Shown here: in pieces, positions 51,992 to 60,134 of the stretch
How positions within the stretch are numbered: position 1 is the first letter of the stretch
Layout: each line of letters starts with the position of its first letter
Origin: Streptomyces sp. MUM 178J
GTDB lineage: Bacteria > Actinomycetota > Actinomycetes > Streptomycetales > Streptomycetaceae
DNA: 64,000 bases
Assembly: GCF_022414575.1 (NCBI RefSeq)
Contig: NZ_JADWYQ010000008.1
Coordinates: 1 to 64,000, forward strand
Reading direction: 5' to 3'
Made by a program: the position numbers and the translations under genes
Notes under the pieces: model-generated
Database searches by the model: none
What the model was told of the DNA's origin: nothing
What the model saw: the letters and a program-made list of their open reading frames with translations, nothing else

Positions 51992-53590
51992 TCAGGCGAG
52001 GGCGACCAGATCCGCATAGTCCGCGCCCCACAGGTCCTCCACCCCGTCCGGCAGCAGGATGATCCGCTCCGGCTCCAGCGCCTCGACGGCGCCCTCGTCG
52101 TGGGTGACCAGGATGACCGCCCCCTTGTAGGTGCGCAGTGCGCCGAGGATCTCCTCGCGGCTGGCCGGGTCGAGGTTGTTGGTGGGCTCGTCGAGCAGCA
52201 GCACGTTCGCGGAGGAGACCACCAGGGTGGCGAGCGCGAGCCGGGTCTTCTCACCGCCGGAGAGCACGCCCGCGGGCTTGTCGACGTCGTCCCCGGAGAA
52301 GAGGAAGGAGCCGAGCGTCTTGCGGATGTCGACCAGGTCGAGGTCCGGAGCGGCCGAGCGCATGTTCTCCAGGACCGTGCGGTCCGGGTCGAGCGTCTCG
52401 TGCTCCTGGGCGTAGTAGCCCAGCTTGAGCCCGTGTCCGGGGGTGACGGCGCCGGTGTCCGGCGTCTCGACGCCGGCGAGCAGCCGCAGCAGCGTGGTCT
52501 TGCCGGCGCCGTTGAGTCCGAGGATGACCACCCGGGAGCCCTTGTCGACGGCCAGGTTCACATCGGTGAAGATCTCGAGCGAGCCATACGACTTCGACAG
52601 GCTCTCCGCGGACAGCGGGGTCCTGCCGCACGGCGCGGGGTCGGGGAAGCGGAGTTTGGCGACCTTGTCGCCGACGCGCACCTCGTCCAGCCCCGCGAGC
52701 AGCCGCTCGGCACGGCGGGCCATGTTCTGCGCGGCCACCGTCTTGGTGGCCTTGGCGCGCATCTTGTCGGCCTGCGCGTTGAGGGCCGCGGCCTTCTTCT
52801 CGGCGTTCTGGCGCTCGCGCCTGCGGCGCTTCTCGTCGGCCTCGCGCTGCTGCTGGTAGAGCTTCCAGCCCATGTTGTAGACGTCGATCTGGGCGCGGTT
52901 GGCGTCCAGGTAGAAGACCTTGTTGACGACCGTCTCGACCAGGTCGACGTCGTGGGAGATGACGATGAAGCCGCCGCGGTAGGTCTTGAGGTAGTCGCGC
53001 AGCCAGAGGATCGAGTCGGCGTCGAGGTGGTTCGTGGGCTCGTCGAGCAGCAGGGTGTCGGCGTCGGAGAACAGGATGCGGGCGAGCTCGACGCGGCGGC
53101 GCTGACCGCCGGAGAGGGTGTGCAGGGGCTGGCCGAGCACCCGGTCGGGCAGTCCGAGCGCTGCGGCGATGGTGGCGGCCTCGGCCTCGGCGGCGTAACC
53201 GCCCTTGGTGAGGAACTCCGTCTCCAGGCGCTCGTACTTCTTCATGGCGCGCTCGCGCGTCGCGCCCTTGCCGTTCGCCATGCGGTCCTCGTTCTCCCGC
53301 ATCTTGCGCAGGACGGAGTCGAGGCCGCGGGCGGAGAGGATGCGGTCGCGTGCGAGCGTGTCCAGGTCTCCGGTGCGCGGGTCCTGCGGGAGGTAGCCGA
53401 CCTCACCGGAGCGGCTGATGGCGCCGGCGGCTGGGATCCCCTCGCCCGCGAGGCACTTGGTGAGGGTGGTCTTGCCCGCTCCGTTGCGGCCGACGAGGCC
53501 GATGCGGTCGCCCTTGGCGACACGGAAGGAAGCGGACTCGATGAGAACGCGCGCGCCGGCGCGCAGCTCGATACCGGAGGCGGTGATCAC
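51992..53590 (-). CDS. ABC-F family ATPase (ribosome-associated translation factor)
   Basis: 532 residues, two ABC domains and no membrane part. Walker A sites GRNGAGKTT and GLNGAGKTT, signatures LSGGQRRR and LSGGEKTR, Walker B LLLDEPTNHLD and LLLDEPTNNLD. A charged inter-domain linker (WKLYQQQREADEKRRRRERQ and following) is the P-site tRNA-interaction motif region. ABC-F proteins act on stalled or drug-bound ribosomes; housekeeping or antibiotic protection cannot be told. GTG start, with CTGGAG upstream; a leader peptide ORF is upstream. Confidence 0.93.
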   Translation of the reverse strand: MITASGIELRAGARVLIESASFRVAKGDRIGLVGRNGAGKTTLTKCLAGEGIPAAGAISRSGEVGYLPQDPRTGDLDTLARDRILSARGLDSVLRKMRENEDRMANGKGATRERAMKKYERLETEFLTKGGYAAEAEAATIAAALGLPDRVLGQPLHTLSGGQRRRVELARILFSDADTLLLDEPTNHLDADSILWLRDYLKTYRGGFIVISHDVDLVETVVNKVFYLDANRAQIDVYNMGWKLYQQQREADEKRRRRERQNAEKKAAALNAQADKMRAKATKTVAAQNMARRAERLLAGLDEVRVGDKVAKLRFPDPAPCGRTPLSAESLSKSYGSLEIFTDVNLAVDKGSRVVILGLNGAGKTTLLRLLAGVETPDTGAVTPGHGLKLGYYAQEHETLDPDRTVLENMRSAAPDLDLVDIRKTLGSFLFSGDDVDKPAGVLSGGEKTRLALATLVVSSANVLLLDEPTNNLDPASREEILGALRTYKGAVILVTHDEGAVEALEPERIILLPDGVEDLWGADYADLVALA

Positions 53591-53650
53591 GGAAAGACTC
53601 CAGGGCGGTGTGGACGGCGGAAGGGACGGGCGCGCGAGCTTCGACGCCGC

Positions 53651-53674
53651 CTAATGCACAAGGAGAATTGCCAT
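53651..53674 (-). CDS. Putative 7-codon leader peptide MAILLVH upstream of the ABC-F gene
   Basis: An ATG followed by GCA ATT CTC CTT GTG CAT and TAG, 60 nt before the ABC-F start. Its ATG is 7 nt after a -10 TAGACT, so it would be the first codon of a leaderless transcript. Codons ATT, CTT and CAT are rare in this genome. ABC-F resistance genes are often controlled by such leader peptides through ribosome stalling; here that is inference. Confidence 0.5.
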   Translation of the reverse strand: MAILLVH

Positions 53675-53681
53675 ACCGGCC

Positions 53682-53687
53682 AGTCTA
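53682..53687 (-). promoter_or_regulatory. Candidate -10 (TAGACT) of the ABC-F operon
   Basis: TAGACT on the minus strand, 7 nt before the leader ATG. The -35 is not clear. Confidence 0.5.
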
Positions 53688-53834
53688 GCGGGGCGGCGCA
53701 AGTGGTTTTCCGCACGCTGCCGCCACCCTGACGGGCTACGGCAGGCGGGCGGCTTGAGGGCCGTTGTCAGTGGCGGCTGCCAGACTGAGAGCCAGATCAC
53801 ACGGATCCGATCGTCGTTTCGAGGAGTGATGGTC

Positions 53835-54245
53835 ATGGCCCAGTCTCCGAGCATCTGTCCCGCCCTGCTGTACGAGGACGCGAGCGCCGCGATCGAGCAG
53901 CTCACCAAGGCCTTCGGCTTCGCCCGCCACGCGGTGTACGAGGACAAGGGCGGCCGTGTGGTGCACGCGGAACTCACGTTCGGGAACGGCATGGTGATGC
54001 TGGGCAGCAAGGGGACCGGCGGGGAGTACGACAAGCTGATGGCGGACGCGGGGCCGATGGGCGTCTTCGTCCATGTCGACGATGTGGACGCCCACCATGC
54101 GAGGGCCGTGGAGCAGGGGGCGGAGATCGTGATGGCCCCCAGAGACCAGGACTACGGCTCGCGCGACTACATGGCGCGCGATGTGGAGGGCAATCTCTGG
54201 AGCTTCGGCACCTACGAGCCGGCCGCGGAGGCGGCGGAGACCTAG
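53835..54245 (+). CDS. VOC-family (glyoxalase fold) protein
   Basis: 136 residues, bleomycin-resistance/glyoxalase superfamily: SICPALLYEDASAAIEQLTK, GGRVVHAELTFGNGMVMLGS and YGSRDYMARDVEGNLWSFGT, the last with the metal-binding Glu. The PhnB-like single-domain layout does not reveal the substrate. GAGGAG 8 nt before ATG 53835 sets the start. Confidence 0.88.
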   Translation: MAQSPSICPALLYEDASAAIEQLTKAFGFARHAVYEDKGGRVVHAELTFGNGMVMLGSKGTGGEYDKLMADAGPMGVFVHVDDVDAHHARAVEQGAEIVMAPRDQDYGSRDYMARDVEGNLWSFGTYEPAAEAAET

Positions 54246-54312
54246 CCCGTCCCGACTGCCGCCCACCCGGCCGGGGCCCGGCCGTGGCGGCCGGCGGCTC
54301 CGGGAGGCGCCC

Positions 54313-55749
54313 TCAGGCGCCTCCGGTGTGCACCTGGAAGGCGGCGCGGCGCACGGCCTTGGCCAGGGCGGGGTCCGGATGGGCGGCGGCCAGGGCCACC
54401 AGGACCTGCACGGTGCGCGGGTGGCCGCCGGCGCGGACCTCCTCGAGGAGCGCGGGGACGGTGTTCTGGACGGCGGAGTCGAGATGGCGCAGCAGCAGCT
54501 GGGGTTCGCCGTGGTCGGTGACCGCCGCCGCGGTGTCCACCCAGAGCCAGGTCGCCTCTTCGCGGGTGAGGACGTCGGCCGCGTCGTCGGGGTCGACGCC
54601 CTCGTACTCGGCGAGCCAGAGCAGGGCGTAGGGGCGGAGAGAGGACTCGTCGGCGGCGGCGCGCACATCGGGCTCCGCGGGTGCGCCGACGGCCCGGAGG
54701 GCCTCGAAGGCGAGGCCGCGCAGCAGCGCGTCCTCGCCGCGGGCGACGGCGAGGAGTTCGGCGACGGCGCTGGAGACGGGGCGTGCGGCCAACCAGGCAC
54801 GGTATTCGTTGCGGGCAGGGCCGGGGGTGAGGCGGGCGCAGCCGCGCAGCATGTCCTCCGCCGACTGCTCGATATTGCCCGCGGGGCTCTGGGCGGCGAC
54901 GCAGATCTGCTCGAGCTTGACCCAGACCGCCCAGTTGCCGAGGGGGGTGAGAGTGGCCTGGCCCTGGTCCAGGGTCAGGGCGCCGACGGCGCGGAGGCCT
55001 TCCATGGCCCAGTCGAGGAGGGAGGGGAGCGTCGCGTCCGGAACCGTCGCGTCCGGAACCGCGGTGTCCGGCGCCGTCGCGTCCGGAACCGCGGCGCACG
55101 GGGCCGTCTCACTGCGGGCCAGGGGGACTTCGCAGCGTTCCTCGCGCAGTTCGGCGACGCGCTGCTGCAGCAGGTCGAGCAGGGCCGGCACGGCCACGGG
55201 ACCGGCGGACAGCTGCAGGAGGGAGAGGACCTGGGGGACGGCCTCGACGACCTCCGCGACGGCGGCGGGGGCCGCCGCGCCGGGGGCGGGGTGCGCCAGC
55301 GACCAGGCGTCGAAGAGGGCGACCCAGCCGCGCAGCACGGCCATGTCGTCGCGGTCCCACGCACGCAGCCGCCAGCCGGGGCGGACGGTGTGGCCGTGCA
55401 CCTCGACCAGCCCGGCGAGCCGGGCGCGGTCCCATCCGGCGCGTACCTGGAGCGTTGTCAGTTCCAGCGCGGCGGCGGCCTGTTCCAGCGACGCCCGGCC
55501 GGTGAGCGGGGCGGTGCCGGCGGCCGCGTGCCCGGCGGCCGCCCAGCGGGCGACGCGCACCGCGTCCGCGAGCACCGCCCTCGCCTGGCGGGCGAGCTCG
55601 GCGGGGGCCGGGGTGCCCTCGGGCGGGCGGGGGGCGGGGCGAGTGCGCCGGGTCGTCACGGCCCGTCGTGCGGTGGCCAGGGATCGCGGGCGGACAAGAC
55701 GGAGTCTGGAGTTGCGCGCCAATTGCTCATCAGGCTTTCGGGACGTCAC
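54313..55749 (-). CDS. Conserved hypothetical protein (large)
   Basis: About 478 residues without recognisable domains. Highly Ala-rich helical, with VARWAAAGHAAAGTAPLTGR near the start, and a WYL- or HTH-like region (LEVHGHTVRPGWRLRAWDRD) not certain. A central stretch has four 5-residue VPDAT-type repeats coded by 15-bp units. The C-terminal half (LLRGLAFEALRAVGAPAEPD...) looks like alpha-solenoid repeats. GTG 55749 chosen because the TTG farther upstream lacks a site. Confidence 0.7.
   Translation of the reverse strand: MTSRKPDEQLARNSRLRLVRPRSLATARRAVTTRRTRPAPRPPEGTPAPAELARQARAVLADAVRVARWAAAGHAAAGTAPLTGRASLEQAAAALELTTLQVRAGWDRARLAGLVEVHGHTVRPGWRLRAWDRDDMAVLRGWVALFDAWSLAHPAPGAAAPAAVAEVVEAVPQVLSLLQLSAGPVAVPALLDLLQQRVAELREERCEVPLARSETAPCAAVPDATAPDTAVPDATVPDATLPSLLDWAMEGLRAVGALTLDQGQATLTPLGNWAVWVKLEQICVAAQSPAGNIEQSAEDMLRGCARLTPGPARNEYRAWLAARPVSSAVAELLAVARGEDALLRGLAFEALRAVGAPAEPDVRAAADESSLRPYALLWLAEYEGVDPDDAADVLTREEATWLWVDTAAAVTDHGEPQLLLRHLDSAVQNTVPALLEEVRAGGHPRTVQVLVALAAAHPDPALAKAVRRAAFQVHTGGA
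55031..55090. repeat. 15-bp tandem repeats in a coding linker
   Basis: Four units of GTCGCGTCCGGAACC, the third diverged. 15 bp is in frame and gives a Pro/Asp/Ala/Thr/Val linker of variable length. Confidence 0.85.
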
Positions 55750-55847
55750 GGGAGCAGTCTTCCCGCTGACGGCCCGAAAGCCCAAACGGAACCTGCTCGG
55801 CCGGACCTGGCGGCCGTGTGAGCAGGCGGCGACATCAAAGGGAGCGG

Positions 55848-56972
55848 CTACATCAAGGGAATGAGGAAGCGCCGGAGCGCTTCCTCATAGCGGGCCGGAT
55901 CGGCGTTCCACATGGCGGCGTGCGGGGCGTGGCGGACGGTGTGCAGGGCGATCATCCCGGGGTTGCGGGCGGCGAGTTCGCGGGACGGCCGCCAGGGGGC
56001 GATGACGTCGTCGGGCCCATGGAAGAGGAGGGTCGGCATCCGCAGGGCGGCCGGCAGCGTGGTGGAGCGCAGCCGGTCCGCGTGCAGGCCGGTTCTGCCC
56101 TGCGCCGCGCGCACGGCGAGCGGCAGCAGGGGGGCGGGGGTTCTGCGTGCCCGGGCCAGGGCTCGCACGGTCGACTCCCAGTCGAGGACCGGGGAGTCCA
56201 GGACGAGTCCGCTGATCCGGTCGCGCAGGGCGCAGTGTGCGGCGGCGTGCAGGGCCATCGACGCGCCGGTGGACCAGCCGTGGAGGACGACGCGCTGCGC
56301 CCCGTGGTGCAGCGCATAGCGGACGGCGGCGTCCAGATCGCGCCACTCGGAGTCACCGAGGTGGCCGAGGCCGTCCGGGGGCCGGGGCGCGCCGTCGTCG
56401 CCGCGGTAGGCGAGGTCGAGGACGGGCAGCCGCTGGGCGTGCAGAAAAGGGATCAGGTTCATGGGGTGTTCCCGGGTGGCGCCCAGGCCGTGCACGGTGA
56501 TGACCCAGGTGGTGCGGGCGCCGGGGACGAACCACGCGGGCAGGCCGCCCAGCTCCCCGGGGACGGTGACATCGCGGCAGGGCAGGCCGAGGGCGTGCCC
56601 GGGGTCGCCGCTGTGCACCCGCGGTGTGAACCGGACGCGTGTGCCCGGTTCGAGGCTGCCGTGGCTGACGCGCTCCAGTCTGCGCACCACCGCGTCCGCG
56701 GGGTGCGCGCCGTCGAGGACGGGGCCGACGACGGCGTGCAGACCCGGGCCCTCGATGCCGTACAGGCCGGGGCGGAGCGAGGCCAGGCTGCGGGTGAGGG
56801 TCACCCGGCCGGGGGCGGTGGCGTGGACGGTGAGCCGGGGGTCGCCGGGCAGGGGCTGCCGTGAGGGCGCTCTGAGCGCGGCGGCGCTCGCGTAGCGGCC
56901 GGCCGCGACCGCGGCCGCTCCGACGCCGATCAGTGTGGTGGCGGCCGCTGCCGCCGCGGTAGCCGGGCGCAC
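55848..56972 (-). CDS. Alpha/beta hydrolase with N-terminal hydrophobic segment
   Basis: 374 residues. An Ala/Gly-rich hydrophobic N-terminus (TTLIGVGAAAVAAGRYASAA) is a signal or anchor. The hydrolase domain runs from about 140: HGLGATREHPMNLIPFL, nucleophile in HGWSTGASMAL, acid in LLFHGPDDVIAPW, His in HAPHAAMW. Substrate unknown. Start begins RPATAAAAAATTL. Confidence 0.87.
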   Translation of the reverse strand: MRPATAAAAAATTLIGVGAAAVAAGRYASAAALRAPSRQPLPGDPRLTVHATAPGRVTLTRSLASLRPGLYGIEGPGLHAVVGPVLDGAHPADAVVRRLERVSHGSLEPGTRVRFTPRVHSGDPGHALGLPCRDVTVPGELGGLPAWFVPGARTTWVITVHGLGATREHPMNLIPFLHAQRLPVLDLAYRGDDGAPRPPDGLGHLGDSEWRDLDAAVRYALHHGAQRVVLHGWSTGASMALHAAAHCALRDRISGLVLDSPVLDWESTVRALARARRTPAPLLPLAVRAAQGRTGLHADRLRSTTLPAALRMPTLLFHGPDDVIAPWRPSRELAARNPGMIALHTVRHAPHAAMWNADPARYEEALRRFLIPLM

Positions 56973-57180
56973 CGTTCCAGTGTCGGCAGCCGGTCCCCGC
57001 GCTGCCAGCGGACGGGGGCCACGGGGGTCAGGGCCGGGGCTGCGACCCGGTTCCGCCCGGCTCTGCCCGGGTGCGCCCGGGTGCGCTCGGGTGCTCGTGG
57101 ATTCGACGGTGCGGAATCGAAAAGGGTGATACCTGACTCACACACCGGAACAAGCCACGGACACCGTGCAGCCCTGCGCA

Positions 57181-57213
57181 GTTCACCTTTCGTTCATCTA
57201 GGTTACCTACGTT
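57181..57213 (+). promoter_or_regulatory. PHO box (PhoP binding site) upstream of the Pit gene
   Basis: Direct 11-nt repeats GTTCACCTTTC and GTTCATCTAGG (57181-57202) followed by a weaker third (TTACCTACGTT), fitting the Streptomyces PHO-box consensus with the conserved GTTCA. Located about 50 nt before the transporter start. Confidence 0.82.
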
Positions 57214-57249
57214 CGGCCGGCCACTGACATCAAGAGATTGCCTGGGTAA

Positions 57250-58512
57250 ATGGAACACATCACGCTGCTGCTCGCGATCGTGATCGTGACAGCTCTCGTG
57301 TTCGATTTCACGAACGGTTTCCACGACACCGCCAACGCGATGGCGACGACCATCTCGACCGGCGCTCTGAAGCCAAAGACGGCGGTGGCCATGTCCGCCG
57401 TACTGAATCTCGTCGGCGCCTTCCTCTCGGTGGAGGTCGCCAAGACGATCTCCAAGGGACTGGTCGACGAGACAGGCATCGCCCCGGAAGTGATCCTCGC
57501 GGCGCTCGTCGGCGCCATCCTCTGGAACCTTCTGACCTGGCTGATCGGCCTGCCCTCCAGTTCCTCGCACGCGCTCATGGGCGGTCTGATCGGCGCCACC
57601 ATCGCTTCCATCGGCCTCAGCGGCGTCAACGGCGGCGTCGTCGTGACCAAGGTGCTGATCCCCGCGATAGCCGCCCCGCTGGTGGCCGGCATGGCCGCGT
57701 ACTTCTCCACCCGGCTGACGTACAAGATCGGCAAGAACACCGCCCCGAAGGCCCAGGCCAAGGGCTACCGCAGCGGCCAGATCGCCTCCGCGGGCCTCGT
57801 CTCGCTCGCCCACGGCACCAACGACGCGCAGAAGACCATGGGCATCATCACCCTGGCGCTGGTCGCCGGCGGAGTGCTCGCCCCGGGCTCCAACCCCCCG
57901 ATGTGGGTCATCCTCTCCGCGGGTCTCGCCATCGCACTGGGCACGTACCTCGGCGGCTGGCGCATCATCCGCACCATGGGCAAGGGCCTGACCGACCTCC
58001 AGCCGCAGCAGGGCTTCGCCGCCCAGACCAGCGCGGCCACCGTCATCCTCGCCTCCTCCCACCTGGGCTTCTCGCTGTCGACCACGCACTCCTGCTCCGG
58101 CGCGGTGATGGGCGCGGGCCTGGGTCGCAAGGGCGGCGTGGTCCGCTGGTCGACCGCGACCCGGATGTTCGTCGCCTGGGGTCTGACCCTGCCGGCCGCG
58201 GGCCTGGTCGCCGCGGTCGCGGAGTTCGTCGCCCGGCAGGGCGACTGGGGCGTGGCCGCCGTCGCCACCTTCCTGGTCGTCTCCTGCGCCGCGATCTGGA
58301 TCATCTCCCGCCGTCAGGTGGTCAACCACACCAACGTCAACGACGTCGACGCCGACGGCACGCCCGACAGCGGCGACGCCCAGCCCGGTGTCGTCACCAC
58401 CGCGATCGCGGCCGTCACCCCGCCGCCCGCCGGCGCCCCGGCCGACCTGTCGGCCACCATCCCGGCTCCGTCCGCTCCCCCCACCGAGTCGGCGCGCTCC
58501 GCCGCCGTCTGA
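57250..58512 (+). CDS. pitH2: Inorganic phosphate transporter, Pit family (PitH2-like)
   Basis: 420 residues, about ten helices. Inverted duplicated PHO-4 signatures: DFTNGFHDTANAMATTI near residue 19 and SLAHGTNDAQKTMG near 185. The C-terminus is a Pro/Ala-rich tail. Low-affinity phosphate uptake, coupled to protons. The PHO box upstream suggests PhoR-PhoP control, and the small membrane gene follows 29 nt after. The gene symbol is from remembered S. coelicolor order. Confidence 0.9.
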   Translation: MEHITLLLAIVIVTALVFDFTNGFHDTANAMATTISTGALKPKTAVAMSAVLNLVGAFLSVEVAKTISKGLVDETGIAPEVILAALVGAILWNLLTWLIGLPSSSSHALMGGLIGATIASIGLSGVNGGVVVTKVLIPAIAAPLVAGMAAYFSTRLTYKIGKNTAPKAQAKGYRSGQIASAGLVSLAHGTNDAQKTMGIITLALVAGGVLAPGSNPPMWVILSAGLAIALGTYLGGWRIIRTMGKGLTDLQPQQGFAAQTSAATVILASSHLGFSLSTTHSCSGAVMGAGLGRKGGVVRWSTATRMFVAWGLTLPAAGLVAAVAEFVARQGDWGVAAVATFLVVSCAAIWIISRRQVVNHTNVNDVDADGTPDSGDAQPGVVTTAIAAVTPPPAGAPADLSATIPAPSAPPTESARSAAV

Positions 58513-58541
58513 AGCAGCTCCACGGAAGATACGGAAACGAC

Positions 58542-58763
58542 ATGGACATCGACTGGGCAGCCCTCGGCTCCGTCTTCGGCGTGAGCCTCGTGGCCACCGT
58601 CGCCCTCGTGGGCCTGTTCACCCTGGGCGTCCAGGGCCTCAGCAAGCAGGAAGCCGCCGCCGCCGAGGGCGGTTCCGCACCGCTGGCGCGCACCGGTGCG
58701 TACGTCTGCTTCGCACTGTGCACCGCGGCCGTGGCGTACGGGATCTCCCTGATCGTCGCCTGA
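58542..58763 (+). CDS. Small membrane protein downstream of Pit
   Basis: 73 residues: two helices (LGSVFGVSLVATVALVGLFT and YVCFALCTAAVAYGISLIV) around a short loop (SKQEAAAAEGGSAPLART). Same operon as the Pit transporter, so it may be an accessory subunit. Known to me only as hypothetical in Streptomyces. Confidence 0.78.
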   Translation: MDIDWAALGSVFGVSLVATVALVGLFTLGVQGLSKQEAAAAEGGSAPLARTGAYVCFALCTAAVAYGISLIVA

Positions 58764-58796
58764 GGACCCGCGCGAGCACCCCACGAATCCCCCGTC

Positions 58797-58833
58797 GGCC
58801 GGTTCCGGCGCCTCTCCGGCGCCCGAACCGGCC
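58797..58833 (+). terminator. Terminator-like hairpin after the Pit operon
   Basis: 16-bp arms GGCCGGTTCCGGCGCC / GGCGCCCGAACCGGCC with one mismatch and a 5-nt loop, 34 nt after the small membrane gene. Confidence 0.8.
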
Positions 58834-58879
58834 TTCGCATGCGTGGAATGTGGGGCTCAGCACACTGTCCCGTCGCAGG

Positions 58880-59060
58880 TCAAGGCGAGTTGACGGGCCT
58901 TGGCGGGCATGGTGGACTGCCGAGGCCAACTACGGCGGCAGCAGAGGAAGCCGGTGCGAATCCGGCGCGGTCCCGCCACTGTCACCGGGGGGCGTCCGCC
59001 GCCCCGGGAGCCAGGAACTCTCACCGCCGTTCACGTCAAGCCGGGGCGCGGACCCTGAGT
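58880..59060 (+). ncRNA. Cobalamin (B12) riboswitch
   Basis: The conserved core is evident: GCAGAGGAAGCCGGTGCGAA and then TCCGGCGCGGTCCCGCCACT GT, followed by the GGGAGCCAGGAACTC segment. It lies directly upstream of cobD, so B12 excess should shut down the cobD-cobQ-chelatase operon. Exact ends are approximate. Confidence 0.93.
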
Positions 59061-59074
59061 GAGGACATATCGCC

Positions 59075-60085
59075 ATGCATGGCTGCGGTTCAGCGGTGCG
59101 TGCCGACCGTGCGTTCGCCCTTGGCACGGCCCTCGGCCTCCTGGGCGACGCTCTGTTCGGCGATCCACGCCGGGGACATCCGGTCGCCGCGTTCGGGCGC
59201 ACGGCGAGCGCGGCAGAGCGCGCGCTCTGGCGCGACCACCGCGGCTGGGGCGCACTGCATACAGCGCTGTGCGCCGGCGGCGCGGCGGCGGCGGGAGCTC
59301 TGCTCGCACGGACGGCGCGAGCCGCAGACGCCGGCCTTCGGCGCCCTGCAGCCGATGCGGCGCAGATCGCGCTGACCGCCGCGGCCACCTGGGCCGTCGT
59401 CGGGGGGACGTCGCTCGCGCGGGAAGCGCGCGCGATCGGAGCGGCCCTGGCCGCCGGGAACACAGAGGCCGCACGCCGGCGGCTGCCGCATCTGTGCGGG
59501 CGCGATCCACAGGCACTGGACGAGCGGCAGATCGCCCGCGCCGTGGTCGAGTCGGTGGCCGAGAACACCTCCGACGCCGTCGTCGGCGCGCTTGTGTGGG
59601 GTGCGGCAGCGGGCGTTCCGGGGCTCGTCGGCTTCCGCGCGGTCAACACCCTGGACGCGATGGTCGGCCACAAGTCGCCGCGCTACCGCCGCTTCGGCTG
59701 GGCCGCCGCCCGGCTCGACGACGTGGCCGGCCGGCCGGGCTCCCGGCTCACCGCGGGCCTCGCGGTGCTCTCCGGCGGCGACGCCCGCGGCGCGGCGCGG
59801 GCCTGGCGCACGGATGCCGCCAGGCACCCGAGCCCCAACGCGGGCCCGGTGGAGGCCGCGTTCGCGGGGGCGCTCGGCGTACGGCTCGGCGGCACTCTGT
59901 CGTACGGGGGCCGGATCGAGCACCGGCCAGTCCTCAACGCGGCCGGCCGTGAGGTGGAGTACGGCGACATCGAACGCGCCGTGCGGCTCTCGCGCCGCGT
60001 CAGCCTGCTGACGCTGGCGGTCTGCGCGGCCGGGCGCACGGGGATGGACGCGGTCGTCCGCCGGGCGCGGAAGGCCAGGTCATGA
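59075..60085 (+). CDS. cobD: Adenosylcobinamide-phosphate synthase CobD/CbiB
   Basis: 336 residues, membrane enzyme attaching aminopropanol to adenosylcobyric acid. Early [60 protein letters not shown], and [20 protein letters not shown], all family motifs. First gene under the riboswitch, 49 nt before cobQ. Confidence 0.94.
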   Translation: MHGCGSAVRADRAFALGTALGLLGDALFGDPRRGHPVAAFGRTASAAERALWRDHRGWGALHTALCAGGAAAAGALLARTARAADAGLRRPAADAAQIALTAAATWAVVGGTSLAREARAIGAALAAGNTEAARRRLPHLCGRDPQALDERQIARAVVESVAENTSDAVVGALVWGAAAGVPGLVGFRAVNTLDAMVGHKSPRYRRFGWAAARLDDVAGRPGSRLTAGLAVLSGGDARGAARAWRTDAARHPSPNAGPVEAAFAGALGVRLGGTLSYGGRIEHRPVLNAAGREVEYGDIERAVRLSRRVSLLTLAVCAAGRTGMDAVVRRARKARS

Positions 60086-60134
60086 GCAGGGGCGTGAACG
60101 GCGGTCCGAGCGGGACAGGACGGGGAACGGGAAC

